Positions 16,705-26,488 of a stretch of DNA of 64,000 bases are shown in pieces; position 1 is the stretch's first letter; each line of letters opens with the position of its first letter. Source of the stretch: Streptomyces sp. P9-A4 (GTDB lineage: Bacteria; Actinomycetota; Actinomycetes; Streptomycetales; Streptomycetaceae); assembly GCF_036634195.1 (NCBI RefSeq), contig NZ_JAZIFY010000001.1, forward strand, positions 4,536,501-4,600,500, given 5' to 3'. Under the pieces are notes generated by a model. It saw only the letters and a program-made list of their open reading frames with translations. It did not search any database and was not told where the DNA came from. The position numbers were made by a program, and so were the translations under genes.

Positions 16705-17628
16705 ATGATGGCAAAAGGTGTGCACCGTTCCTCTCGGGCGCTCGGGGCGGCGCTCGCCTTCGCCGCCCTCGCCGCCGCCGCCACGGCCTGCTCCGCCGGC
16801 ACCGAGCCGGCCGGCGGCCCGCCCGCACCCGCCGCCGGACAGCAGGCCCAGGGGCAGGGTGCCGCCGGCGCGCTCAACGCGTACGTCGAGAAGGTCCGCG
16901 AGCAGCGGGCCGCCCGCGTCCTCGCCGCCAAGAAGTGGGGCCTGGCCCGGCCCCCGCTCGAAGCGCCCGCCCCGCCCGCCGTCAAGCCGAGGATCACCAC
17001 CCGCAAGGGCTTCGAGACGGACGGCGAAGGCCTGCCGCCGGTCTTCACCACCGTGCCGACCAAGCAGAAGGTCGTGTTCCTGACGATCGACGACGGCGCG
17101 GAGAAGGATCCCGCGCTGCTGCGGATGATGAACGACCTCCGGATCCCGTACAGCGCCTTCCTCAGCGACTACGTCGTCAAGGACGACTACGCCTACTTCG
17201 CCCGCATGCAGAAGTCGCAGCCGGGCGGGATCGCCCTGAACAACCACACCCTCAACCACCGCTACCTGCCCGGACTGTCGTACAGCGAGCAGAAGCGCGA
17301 GATCTGCGGCATGCAGGACGTCATCGAGAAGCGCTTCGGCAAACGCCCGCCGCTCTTCCGCCCCCCGTACGGCAACTACAACGAGGACACCCTGCGCGCC
17401 GCGAAGTCCTGCGGCGTCAAGGCCGTCCCGCTGTGGGCCTCCGAGGCCTTCCCCGACCACATGGAGTGGCGCGAGTGGGACCGGGACCTGCACCCCGGCG
17501 ACATCGTGCTCACCCACTTCCGGGGCAAGGAGGACTGGAAGGGCACGATGCCGGACATGATCCGCAGGGTGATGAACGTGATCACGGCCAAGGGGTACGC
17601 GGTCGCCAAGCTCGAGGACTACGTGTGA
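16705..17628 (+). CDS. Polysaccharide deacetylase lipoprotein (NodB domain), copy 2
   Basis: A 307-residue paralogue of the gene at 12033. The tandem ATGs at 16705/16708 follow an AAAGGA ribosome site. A signal sequence ends in a lipobox (AAATAC, then SAG). The NodB domain has FLTIDDGAEKDP, NNHTLNHRYL and RPPYGNYNED, matching copy 1 in order and spacing, and both end VAKLEDYV or VARLEDYV. It should act on an N-acetylated cell-surface glycan. A very small lipoprotein gene is coupled to its stop codon. Confidence 0.9.
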   Translation: MMAKGVHRSSRALGAALAFAALAAAATACSAGTEPAGGPPAPAAGQQAQGQGAAGALNAYVEKVREQRAARVLAAKKWGLARPPLEAPAPPAVKPRITTRKGFETDGEGLPPVFTTVPTKQKVVFLTIDDGAEKDPALLRMMNDLRIPYSAFLSDYVVKDDYAYFARMQKSQPGGIALNNHTLNHRYLPGLSYSEQKREICGMQDVIEKRFGKRPPLFRPPYGNYNEDTLRAAKSCGVKAVPLWASEAFPDHMEWREWDRDLHPGDIVLTHFRGKEDWKGTMPDMIRRVMNVITAKGYAVAKLEDYV

Positions 17629-17882
17629 GCCGAGCGCGATCGAGCCGCCGGGGGCCGTGTGCGCGTGCGCGCCGGCCCCTCGCCCTCCTGCTGCTCGCCG
17701 GCGTCCTGCTCGGCCTCGGCGGCTGCGCCTCGGCCGTGGACTCGATCGAGCGCCTCGGCCGCAAGGCGGCGGAGCGGGTCGGCACCCGGGACGGGACGGA
17801 GCGTTCCGGCACCACCCGGGACGCGCCGGAACGCCTCGGCACCGACCGGGACTCGGAGGCGGTGCGGACCGCCACGGAGTGA
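17625..17882 (+). CDS. Small lipoprotein (85 aa)
   Basis: GTG 17625 overlaps the deacetylase stop (GTGTGA), so it is translationally coupled. The product has an Arg-rich start, a Leu-rich core (LALLLLAGVLLGLGGC) with a lipobox Cys, then a short charged tail with repeated R(L/V/S)G(T/R) steps. Nothing suggests an enzyme. It may be an accessory to the deacetylase. The ATs around the stop lead straight into the first CIRCE element of groES, 4 bp later. Confidence 0.7.
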   Translation: MSRARSSRRGPCARARRPLALLLLAGVLLGLGGCASAVDSIERLGRKAAERVGTRDGTERSGTTRDAPERLGTDRDSEAVRTATE

Positions 17883-17886
17883 GGAA

Positions 17887-17913
17887 TTGGCACTCCGCTT
17901 GACCGAGTGCTAA
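17887..17913 (+). promoter_or_regulatory. CIRCE element 1 (HrcA operator)
   Basis: TTGGCACTC at 17887-17895, nine bases, then GAGTGCTAA at 17905-17913: an exact-spacing CIRCE inverted repeat with one arm variant. It is 170 bp before groES. The spacer contains the -35 hexamer of the likely groES promoter, so HrcA bound here would block polymerase. Confidence 0.93.
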
Positions 17914-17926
17914 TCGCGGTCATAGT
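17899..17926 (+). promoter_or_regulatory. Likely vegetative promoter of groES-groEL1
   Basis: TTGACC at 17899-17904 and CATAGT at 17921-17926 are separated by 16 bp. This pair sits between and within the two CIRCE copies, the expected geometry for HrcA-repressed heat-shock transcription by the housekeeping sigma factor. Confidence 0.65.
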
Positions 17927-17933
17927 CTCGGCT

Positions 17934-17960
17934 CTGGCACTCCCCACTGGAGAGTGCCAA
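17934..17960 (+). promoter_or_regulatory. CIRCE element 2 (HrcA operator)
   Basis: CTGGCACTC at 17934-17942, nine bases, then GAGTGCCAA at 17952-17960. It lies just downstream of the presumed -10, in the untranslated leader, and is the second HrcA site of the pair. Confidence 0.93.
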
Positions 17961-18057
17961 CACAGCGACGGGCAGGTCCGGCACCCGCGACGACGGATCC
18001 ACCTGGTCGCCACCTCAGACAGTTAACCCCGAGATCTCCGAAGGGGGAGGTCGGATC

Positions 18058-18366
18058 GTGACGACCACCAGCTCCAAGGTTGCCATCAAGCCGCTCGAGG
18101 ACCGCATTGTGGTCCAGCCGCTCGACGCCGAGCAGACCACCGCCTCTGGCCTGGTCATCCCGGACACGGCGAAGGAGAAGCCCCAGGAGGGCGTCGTCCT
18201 GGCCGTGGGCCCGGGTCGCTTCGAGAACGGCGAGCGTCTGCCGCTCGACGTCAAGACCGGCGACATCGTGCTGTACAGCAAGTACGGCGGCACCGAGGTG
18301 AAGTACAACGGCGAGGAGTACCTCGTCCTCTCGGCTCGCGACGTGCTCGCGATCGTCGAGAAGTAA
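18058..18366 (+). CDS. groES: Co-chaperonin GroES
   Basis: The 102-residue GroES lid subunit caps the GroEL chamber in the cytoplasm. It shows [15 protein letters not shown] near the start, the mobile loop [17 protein letters not shown], and [24 protein letters not shown] 18058 has a strong GGGGGAGG ribosome site. groEL1 follows after 134 bp with no terminator visible, so they form one operon under the two CIRCE elements. Confidence 0.97.
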   Translation: MTTTSSKVAIKPLEDRIVVQPLDAEQTTASGLVIPDTAKEKPQEGVVLAVGPGRFENGERLPLDVKTGDIVLYSKYGGTEVKYNGEEYLVLSARDVLAIVEK

Positions 18367-18491
18367 TTCACCGACGTACCGAAGTACCTGAAGTACCGAG
18401 CACTGAAGCAGATGCTCTAGAGCTGCGCCCCGAGGCCCCTTCCAGGCGCCCCGGGGCGCGGTTCGTTCCACCCCGATTCCGAGAGGGCTGA

Positions 18492-20129
<1,638 letters not shown>

Positions 20130-20145
20130 GGCAGCCGACTGACAG

Positions 20146-20190
20146 CCGAGGCCCGGTGCTCCCGTCGCGGGAGCACCGGGCCTCGGTGTT
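20146..20190 (+). terminator. Intrinsic terminator after groEL1
   Basis: A 19-bp perfect stem (20146-20164 with 20168-20186) has a 3-base loop TCG and is followed by GTGTTTCTG. It ends the groES-groEL1 operon and also lies downstream of the convergent gene at 20220. Confidence 0.9.
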
Positions 20191-20219
20191 TCTGCTCGTC
20201 GGTGCGTCTGCCGGTGCCG

Positions 20220-20918
20220 TCACCCCTCGACCGCGCCGAGCTGCCCCATCAGCCCGAGCAGGTCGTACTGCCACCAGCCCTCCGCGATCTTCCCGTCCTC
20301 CCGGAAGCGGTGGATGACCGTGCCGGTCATCGTGACGTCCATGCCGGTGGGCTGGAGCCCCATGAAGTCGCCGTTGTGGGAGCCCCGCCAGGTCCAGCGG
20401 GTGCACACCCGGTCGCCGTCCGCGAGCTGGTCGTCGACGACGAAGGCGAAGTCGAAGCCGCCCCGCCACATCTCGACCTGGCGCCGGACGGCGTCCATGC
20501 CGATGACGTCCTGCCCGTTCGTCGGATCGTGGTCGTGGTAGCCCTCGGCGAGCACCTCGTCGAGCAGCGCGAGTTCCGGCTCGGACTCGAACATCCCCAG
20601 GAGGCGGCGGGCGGTCGCCATGTAGAGGGCCTCGTCCCGGACGACGTCCAGGTCCGTGAAGGTCGGCATCTCGTCACAGAGGGCGACCATCTCCCGGAAG
20701 ATCCGGTCGGTCTCGGGAAGCTGGGAATTGCGCATGGCCACGTCGTACGAGGGGAACTCGACGATCTCCACGAGATGCGAGGCATCGGACCGGTCCTTGC
20801 CGACGATGCTGTGCGTGGCGGTCCGCTTGCCCTGGGTCTGCTCGACCCACCGGTCCATGAGCCGGTTCAGGTCGTCCATGCGGCTGGTCCTGCAGTCGAT
20901 GATCTGTACGAACGTCAT
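20220..20918 (-). CDS. Two-domain protein: ABM-like N-terminus and SnoaL/NTF2-like C-terminus
   Basis: A 232-residue protein. Residues 1-~95 (MTFVQIIDCRTSRMDDLNRL, HLVEIVEFPSYDVAMRNS) look like a small monooxygenase-like ferredoxin fold. Residues ~105-230 look like a SnoaL-type cone fold (FRED-GKIAEGWWQYD, RWTWRGSHNGDFMG, GLQPTGMDVTMTG). Both folds are used in small-molecule tailoring, but no catalytic assignment is safe. It is convergent with groEL1. Confidence 0.8.
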   Translation of the reverse strand: MTFVQIIDCRTSRMDDLNRLMDRWVEQTQGKRTATHSIVGKDRSDASHLVEIVEFPSYDVAMRNSQLPETDRIFREMVALCDEMPTFTDLDVVRDEALYMATARRLLGMFESEPELALLDEVLAEGYHDHDPTNGQDVIGMDAVRRQVEMWRGGFDFAFVVDDQLADGDRVCTRWTWRGSHNGDFMGLQPTGMDVTMTGTVIHRFREDGKIAEGWWQYDLLGLMGQLGAVEG

Positions 20919-21006
20919 GACGCCTCCAGACCCAGGTGCGGTCCTTCCAGTCTAGGTCGGGTGCAGGGACCCGGCTGGGTTCCGCCGGCGCTCCTCCCGC
21001 CCGCGG

Positions 21007-22029
21007 CTACGCCGAGCGCTGGAGGTCCGAGGCCCGTACCTCCTCCGCGAACGGGTCCCCCTTCCCGTAGCGCTCCACCTCGTCCAGCGCCTGGTCCGTC
21101 ATGCGGTGGAGTTCGTTGCCCAGGGAGCCCGCCACGTGCGGGGTGAGCAGGACGTTCGGAAGGGTGTAGAGCGGGGAGCCCGGGGGCGGGAGTTCCGGGT
21201 CCGTGACGTCCAGGGTGGCGTGCAGGCGGCCCCGGACGAGGTGGGGGAGCAGGGCCTGTTCGTCGATCAGGGAGCCCCGGGAGGTGTTGATCAGGGTCGC
21301 GCCGTCCGGCATCGCCGCCAGTTGTGCCGCCCCGATCATGCGGTACGTGGACGGGAGCTGGGGTGCGTGGACCGAGACGACCGTGCTGCGGGCGCAGAGC
21401 TCGTCGAGGTCCGTGACCAGCTCCACGCCGGGGGGCGGGACGTCGGCGTACGGGTCGTACAGCAGGATCTCGATGTCGAAGGGGCGCAGCAGGTCGATGA
21501 CCCTGCGGCCGATGCGGGAGGCGCCGACGATGCCGACCGTGCGGCGGTAGTTGCCCCAGGCGGCGGACTCGGTGAGCCAGGAGTGGTCGGCGCGGAGTTC
21601 CGCGTACCGCTGGGCGGAGCCGAGGACCCGCTTCCCGGCGAAGAGGATCGCGGCGAGGGTGTACTCGGCGACGGGGAGCGCGTTGGCGGCGGCGGCCGAG
21701 GTGACGCGCAGCCCGCGCTCCCAGCAGGCGTCGGTGATGTGGTGCTTGACCGAGCCGGCCGCGTGGACGACCGCCTTCAGACGGGGTGCGCGGTCCAGGA
21801 CCTCGGCGGTGAGCGGGGTCGCTCCCCAGCAGGTGAGGAGGATCTCGGCCTCGGCGAGGGCGGCGGCGACCCGGGGGCCGGGGTCCGTCAGGTCGTGGGC
21901 GACCAGGTGCGGGTCGGTGCGGCTGAGGGCCGTGAGGCGGGTGCGGTGGGCGTCGGTGAGGAGGCGTTCGGCGACGTCCTCGCCCATCGCGAGCAGCAGC
22001 GCGGGGCGGTTGTCAGTGGTCGGGTGCAT
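21007..22029 (-). CDS. D-isomer-specific 2-hydroxyacid dehydrogenase family protein
   Basis: A 340-residue NAD-dependent dehydrogenase. GIVGASRIGRRVIDLLRPF is the dinucleotide-binding loop, and NTSRGSLIDEQALL (Arg), DVTDPELPPPGSPLY (Glu) and LLTPHVAGSLG (His) supply the catalytic set. It is the last gene of the sugar ABC transport operon (17 bp after the MalG-type permease), so it probably oxidises or reduces an intermediate of the imported sugar acid. Confidence 0.88.
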   Translation of the reverse strand: MHPTTDNRPALLLAMGEDVAERLLTDAHRTRLTALSRTDPHLVAHDLTDPGPRVAAALAEAEILLTCWGATPLTAEVLDRAPRLKAVVHAAGSVKHHITDACWERGLRVTSAAAANALPVAEYTLAAILFAGKRVLGSAQRYAELRADHSWLTESAAWGNYRRTVGIVGASRIGRRVIDLLRPFDIEILLYDPYADVPPPGVELVTDLDELCARSTVVSVHAPQLPSTYRMIGAAQLAAMPDGATLINTSRGSLIDEQALLPHLVRGRLHATLDVTDPELPPPGSPLYTLPNVLLTPHVAGSLGNELHRMTDQALDEVERYGKGDPFAEEVRASDLQRSA

Positions 22030-22046
22030 CGTTGTACCTGTGTTCC

Positions 22047-22901
22047 TCACTTGACGCTGCCGGCGGTCAGACCGGCCTTCCAGTGGCGCTGGAGGGAGAC
22101 GAAGGCGACGACGAGGGGGACGACGGCGAGCAGGGATCCGGTGACGACGAGGGGGTAGTAGTCGGGTTCGGCGTGGGCGTTGCTGTTCCACGCGTACAGG
22201 CCGAGGCTCAGGGGGTAGAGCTTCTGGTCCGACAGCATCACCAGGGGGAGGAAGAAGTTGTTCCAGACGGCGGTGAACTGGAAGAGGAAGACGGTCACGA
22301 AGCCGGGCATCACCATGCGCAGACCGATGGACCAGAAGACGCGCAGCTCGCCGGCCCCGTCGATACGGGCGGCCTCCAGGGCCTCGTCGGGGATGTAGCC
22401 GGCGCAGAAGACCCGGGACAGGTAGACGCCGAAGGGGTTGACGAGGACGGGGATCAGGACGGCCCAGTAGGTGTTGACGATGCCGACCTCGCTGGCGAGG
22501 AGGTACATCGGCAGGGCGAGCGCGGTGGTGGGGACGAGCACGCCCAGGAGGACGAGGCCGAAGAGCTTCTCCTTGCCCTTGAAGTCGTAGACGTGGAAGG
22601 CGTATCCGGCGGCGACGCTGACGAACGAGCAGGCCAGCGCGCCGAGTCCGGCGTAGAGGAGGCTGTTCAGGTACCAGTGGAAGTAGATGCCGTCGTTGTA
22701 CTCGGCGAGCCGCGAGAGGTTGCCGCCGAGGTCGAAGCCCTCGAAGGAGAAGGCGTTTCCGGCGAGGAGGCCGCCCGCGTCCTTGGTGGCGGCGGTCAGC
22801 AGCCAGACGAGCGGGAAGAGCATGTAGACGACGGCGAGGAGGAGGGCGCCGTTGACGGCGGTCTTCGACAGCCAGCGGTTGGGGGTACGGGGCCTGCTCA
22901 T
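22047..22901 (-). CDS. Carbohydrate ABC transporter permease, MalG type
   Basis: A 284-residue integral membrane protein with six hydrophobic segments. The EAA loop EALEAARIDGAGELRVFW contacts the ATPase. Its ATGA start overlaps the stop of the MalF-type gene. No ATPase gene lies in the cluster, which is usual for streptomycete importers energised by the shared MsiK ATPase. Confidence 0.94.
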   Translation of the reverse strand: MSRPRTPNRWLSKTAVNGALLLAVVYMLFPLVWLLTAATKDAGGLLAGNAFSFEGFDLGGNLSRLAEYNDGIYFHWYLNSLLYAGLGALACSFVSVAAGYAFHVYDFKGKEKLFGLVLLGVLVPTTALALPMYLLASEVGIVNTYWAVLIPVLVNPFGVYLSRVFCAGYIPDEALEAARIDGAGELRVFWSIGLRMVMPGFVTVFLFQFTAVWNNFFLPLVMLSDQKLYPLSLGLYAWNSNAHAEPDYYPLVVTGSLLAVVPLVVAFVSLQRHWKAGLTAGSVK

Positions 22902-23806
22902 GCCGCCTTCTCCTTCCGGGCCGCACCGGCCTTGCGGCGGCCGGTCAGCCGGGTCACCACGAAGGAGAGCAGCGCCGCGGTCAGGGCGAGGAGTACGGAG
23001 GCGGCGGCGGCGAGCCCGTAGTCGTTGCGGTCGAAGGCCGCGGTGTAGGCGTACATGTTCGGCGTCCAGGTGGAGGTGACGGCGGATCCGGTGCCCTTGC
23101 TGAGGATCAGCGGCTCGGTGAAGAGCTGGAGGGAGCCGATGACCGTGAAGAGGCCGACCATCGCGAGGGAGGCCTTGACCAGCGGGATCTTGACGGAGAA
23201 GGCGATCCGCCAGGCGCCGGCCCCGTCGACGGTGGCCGCTTCGAGGACGGAGCGGTCGATGGCCTGGAGGGCCGCGTAGAAGATGACCATGTTGTAGCCG
23301 AGCCACTCCCACAGGGCGATGTTGACGACGGAGGGCAGGGCGCCTTCGGGGGAGAAGAAGTCGAAGCCGATACCGCCGGACTCCATGGCCTGGACGACCG
23401 GGCTGAGCTGGGGCGTGTAGAGGTAGACCCAGATCAGGGCGGCGATGATGCCGGGGACGGCGTGCGGCAGGAACAGCGCCAGCTGGAAGAAGCGGCGGGC
23501 GCGGGCGAGTGCCGAGTCGAGCAGGAGGGCGAGGCCGAGGGCCCCGGCGAGCAGCAGCGGGATGTAGAAGAGGCAGTAGCCGAGCAGGACGCCGAAGCCC
23601 TCGCGGAAGGCCCGGTCACCCAGCGCCGCGGTGTAGTTGTCGAGGCCGGTGAAGACGGTCTCGGTGCCGCCGAAGCCCAGTCCGGACTGCTTCTCGGTGA
23701 AGAGGCTGAGCCAGACCGCGTATCCGATCGGCACCACCATCACCGCGGTGAAGAGCAGGAAGAAGGGGGTCAGCAGGATCGTGGCGGCGCGGGTGCGGGC
23801 CTTCAT
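22898..23806 (-). CDS. Carbohydrate ABC transporter permease, MalF type
   Basis: A 302-residue partner of the MalG-type permease with six membrane segments, the first at GLLTPFF-like residues 9-32. The EAA loop SVLEAATVDGAGAWRIAF is present. It sits 4 bp after the binding-protein gene and overlaps the next permease, so the three are one operon. Confidence 0.94.
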   Translation of the reverse strand: MKARTRAATILLTPFFLLFTAVMVVPIGYAVWLSLFTEKQSGLGFGGTETVFTGLDNYTAALGDRAFREGFGVLLGYCLFYIPLLLAGALGLALLLDSALARARRFFQLALFLPHAVPGIIAALIWVYLYTPQLSPVVQAMESGGIGFDFFSPEGALPSVVNIALWEWLGYNMVIFYAALQAIDRSVLEAATVDGAGAWRIAFSVKIPLVKASLAMVGLFTVIGSLQLFTEPLILSKGTGSAVTSTWTPNMYAYTAAFDRNDYGLAAAASVLLALTAALLSFVVTRLTGRRKAGAARKEKAA

Positions 23807-23810
23807 ACGG

Positions 23811-25127
23811 TCAGCCCTCGACCTTCAGGCCGCGCTTGGTGAGTTCGGCGACGGTGGCGTCGTGGCCGGCCTTGACGGCTTCGGCGATGCCGGGGCCGCC
23901 CTGGGCGATCTTGCCGAAGTTGTCCTTGATGGTGGTGTTGGTGGTGCCGGTGGTCGGTCCCCAGGCCCAGTGGGAGCTGATGGCGGCGCCCGCGTTCTCG
24001 AAGAGGGCGTAGATGTCCTGGCCGCCGTAGTAGCTCGCGTCGAAGGCCTTCTTGGCGGCGGGGCGGAGCGCGGTGGCGGCCGGGAAGGCGGAGGAGGTGC
24101 CGGAGGCGATGCGGGCCTTGACGCCTGCCTCGGTGGTGGACATCCACTCGGCGAAGGTGACGGCCGCGGCCTTCTGCCTGCTGTCCTTGGTCACGGCGAA
24201 GGAGGTGCCGCCGAGCATGCCGCTGGCGGGCTTGCCGTCCCAGCTGGGCATGGGGGCGACGGCCCACTTGCCGCTCTGCTCGGGAAGGGTGCCCTTGAGG
24301 ACGCCCGCGCCCCAGCTGGCGCCGAGGTAGCCGATGGTGGTGCCGTTCTTGAGGGAGCCGGTCCACTCGGGGCTGAAGGAGGCGTTCTTGTGGACGAGTC
24401 CGCCGTCGAGGAGGCCCTGCCAGTAGGCGGCGACCTTGGTGGTGGCGGGGTCGGTGGTGTTGATCTTCCAGGTGTCGTTCTCGGCCTTGAACCACTGGGC
24501 GCCGGCCTGCCAGGCCATCGCCTCGAAGGTGGTCGGGTCGTCCGGGAAGAAGGTGGCGATACGGGCCTTGGCGTCGGCCTTCTTGACCTGCTCGGCGGCC
24601 TTCTTGAACTCGTCCCAGGTGGTGGGGACCTGGACCTGGTACTTCGCGAAGAGGTCCTTGCGGTAGAAGAAGGCCTGCGGGGCGGCGTCGAAGGGGACGG
24701 CCCAGGTCTTGCCGCCGAGGGTGGTGAGGTCGACGGTCTGCGGCAGCAGCTTGGCGCGGTCGGCCTCGGTGAACTCGCCGCCGATGTCCTGGAGGGCGCC
24801 GGAGCTCACGAACTCGGGGAGCGAGGAGTACTCGATGGAGACGAGGTCGGGGGCGTTGCCGGCCTTCACCGCGTTGGAGATCTTGGCGTAGCCGCCGGCG
24901 GTGCCGGAGGGGATCTCCTCGAACTTCACCTGGATGTCGGTGTGGGAGGCGTTGAAGGCGTCGACGACGTCCTTGGAGCCCTTGGCCCAGCCCCAGAAGG
25001 TGAGGGTCACGGGCCCGGCGGGCTTGTTCGCGGTGTCGTCACCGCCGCCGCCGCAGGCCGTGAGGACGGCGAGGGCGGTGGCGGTGCCGGCTATGACACG
25101 GGACGTTCTGCTCCAACTGCGGGTCAC
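23811..25127 (-). CDS. Extracellular carbohydrate-binding lipoprotein of the ABC importer
   Basis: A 438-residue type-1 solute-binding protein. The signal peptide ends in the lipobox LTAC (near residue 25), followed by GGGGDDT. The mature part has the family pattern VTLTFWGWAKGSKDVVDAFN near the start and AGAQWFKAEND and EWMSTTEAGVKARIASG later. It captures the sugar outside the membrane. It is the first gene of the operon and has its own promoter at 25170-25198. Confidence 0.93.
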   Translation of the reverse strand: MTRSWSRTSRVIAGTATALAVLTACGGGGDDTANKPAGPVTLTFWGWAKGSKDVVDAFNASHTDIQVKFEEIPSGTAGGYAKISNAVKAGNAPDLVSIEYSSLPEFVSSGALQDIGGEFTEADRAKLLPQTVDLTTLGGKTWAVPFDAAPQAFFYRKDLFAKYQVQVPTTWDEFKKAAEQVKKADAKARIATFFPDDPTTFEAMAWQAGAQWFKAENDTWKINTTDPATTKVAAYWQGLLDGGLVHKNASFSPEWTGSLKNGTTIGYLGASWGAGVLKGTLPEQSGKWAVAPMPSWDGKPASGMLGGTSFAVTKDSRQKAAAVTFAEWMSTTEAGVKARIASGTSSAFPAATALRPAAKKAFDASYYGGQDIYALFENAGAAISSHWAWGPTTGTTNTTIKDNFGKIAQGGPGIAEAVKAGHDATVAELTKRGLKVEG

Positions 25128-25169
25128 GGCACGACTCCTGAGGGCGGCGACGGGGAGGTTGTGGCCGTG

Positions 25170-25198
25170 ATCCTGTGACCGTTCATGACCGAAGTCAA
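25170..25198 (-). promoter_or_regulatory. Promoter of the sugar ABC operon
   Basis: On the minus strand, TTGACT (25193-25198) and CAGGAT (25170-25175) are 17 bp apart. The -10 CAGGAT and spacing are the same as at the divergent DUF2264 promoter (26417-26445). The start codon is 43 bp downstream. Confidence 0.75.
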
Positions 25199-25213
25199 GA
25201 GCGAAAGATTGAT

Positions 25214-25230
25214 TGATCGAAAAAAGATCA
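25214..25230 (-). promoter_or_regulatory. Candidate operator upstream of the sugar ABC promoter
   Basis: TGATC, seven bases, GATCA: an inverted repeat immediately upstream of the -35. On the minus strand it contains TTTCGATCA placed exactly 15 bp before the -35, the same offset as at the DUF2264 promoter. It is a likely site for the adjacent DeoR/LacI-type regulator. Confidence 0.6.
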
Positions 25231-26325
25231 GAAAGTGTGGGTGGAACGCGCCCCGCAGGAGGCCCGCACCCGCAGCCTCGGCAGCAGGCCGAGATGGCGC
25301 CGCGCCGCGTCCTCGTCGGGGTCCTGGGTGAGCCGCTCCACCAGGAGTTCCGTCGCGTGCCGACCCACCTGCCGCTTCGGCGGGGCGACCGCCGTGAGCG
25401 GGGTGTCCGCGAGCGCGGCGACCTCGTCGTCGTACGCGATCAGGGCCAGGTCCTGCGGCACCCGTACGCCCAGCTCGGCCAGGCGCTGCACGATCTCGAT
25501 CGCGTCCACGTCGTTGTGCACCAGGGCCGCGCCCGCCAGGCCCGAACCGACCGCCTCGTGCAGCGCCCGGACCGCCCGCTCGAAGCCCTCCGGGTCCGCC
25601 TCCGCCGGCACGGAGTCGATGACCGGCCGCGGCTCCTCTAGGCCCAGCGTCTTCAGCGCGTCGGCGTACCCGGTGCGCACCGCGAGCGCGGTGGGGGAGT
25701 CCTTGCGGGCCACGAGGAGGGGAGTCGCGTGCCCGAGGGAGAGCAGGTGGCGCAGGGCGAGCAGGACGCCGTGGCCGTGGTCGGACGCCACCCGGTCCAG
25801 CCCGTCCAGGGGGCTGCCGGGCTCGGCCGTGCGCTCCAGGAGCACTGCGGGCACGGGAAGTTCGGCCAGCCAGTCGCCGTACGCGGGCCGGTCCTCGGGA
25901 CCCCGCCAGCCGGGCGCGACGAGCACCCCCTCGGCACCGGCCGCGAGCAGCCCCTCGGTGCGGGCCCGGTCCTCCTCCGGCCGGTAGTCCGAGATGCGCA
26001 GCACGAGCCGCGCCCCGGCGCGGGCCGCCGCCTCGTGCGCCCCCCGGATGACCTCGGCGAAGTAGTACGTGGCGGAGGGCGCGAGCAGGCCGAGGACCAG
26101 GCCCTCGCCGGTCCGTCCGCCACCGGGCGCGCCCTGCCGGAGCGGCCAGGACACCTGGCCGTGCACCCGGTCGAGCAGGCCGCGGCCGGACAGGACCTCG
26201 ACGTCGCGGCGGGCGGTGACGGGGGAGACCCCGAGCCGTTCGGCCAGTTCGGAGACGCGGGCGGTGCCGCGCTCGCGCACCAGGGCCAGCAGTCGGTCGT
26301 GTCGTTCGGCAGCACTCTCGCGCAC
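25228..26325 (-). CDS. DeoR-type HTH / LacI-type sugar-binding hybrid transcription regulator
   Basis: From GTG 26325 (ribosome site GAGGGGGAA) the protein has 365 residues. The N-terminus is a DeoR-like winged helix (RHDRLLALVRERGTARVSE, LAERLGVSPVTARRDVEVL), not the usual LacI helix-turn-helix. The remaining ~280 residues are a periplasmic-binding-fold sensor (LVLGLLAPSATYYFAEVIRG, GVLVAPGW, ALVHNDVDAIEIVQRLAELG, IAYDDEVAALADTPLTAV). It probably represses the importer and the DUF2264 gene until a sugar binds. The hybrid arrangement is known in actinobacteria. Confidence 0.9.
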   Translation of the reverse strand: MRESAAERHDRLLALVRERGTARVSELAERLGVSPVTARRDVEVLSGRGLLDRVHGQVSWPLRQGAPGGGRTGEGLVLGLLAPSATYYFAEVIRGAHEAAARAGARLVLRISDYRPEEDRARTEGLLAAGAEGVLVAPGWRGPEDRPAYGDWLAELPVPAVLLERTAEPGSPLDGLDRVASDHGHGVLLALRHLLSLGHATPLLVARKDSPTALAVRTGYADALKTLGLEEPRPVIDSVPAEADPEGFERAVRALHEAVGSGLAGAALVHNDVDAIEIVQRLAELGVRVPQDLALIAYDDEVAALADTPLTAVAPPKRQVGRHATELLVERLTQDPDEDAARRHLGLLPRLRVRASCGARSTHTF

Positions 26326-26373
26326 GGCGCGTTCCCCCTCGCGGTGGTGGTGGATCCCCGACCCTAGCCCAGG

Positions 26374-26403
26374 AATGATCGAACGACGGGAGTTTCGATC
26401 ATT
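26374..26403 (+). promoter_or_regulatory. Perfect 10-bp inverted-repeat operator upstream of the DUF2264 gene
   Basis: AATGATCGAA at 26374-26383, ten bases, then TTCGATCATT at 26394-26403. It lies in the divergent gap between the regulator and the DUF2264 gene, 13 bp upstream of the -35. The TTTCGATCA core recurs at the ABC promoter. A further TTCGATCG falls inside the promoter spacer. Confidence 0.75.
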
Positions 26404-26416
26404 CGCTCCGAATCTC

Positions 26417-26445
26417 TTGACGTTCGATCGGAGCCTGTTCAGGAT
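26417..26445 (+). promoter_or_regulatory. Promoter of the DUF2264 gene
   Basis: TTGACG (26417-26422) and CAGGAT (26440-26445) are 17 bp apart. The distance from the TTTCGATCA core to TTGAC, and the -10 hexamer, are identical to those of the ABC operon promoter. Confidence 0.75.
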
Positions 26446-26488
26446 TTCCGGCGACGCAGATGTCACCGCAGGAGTCCCAGGGAGCATC

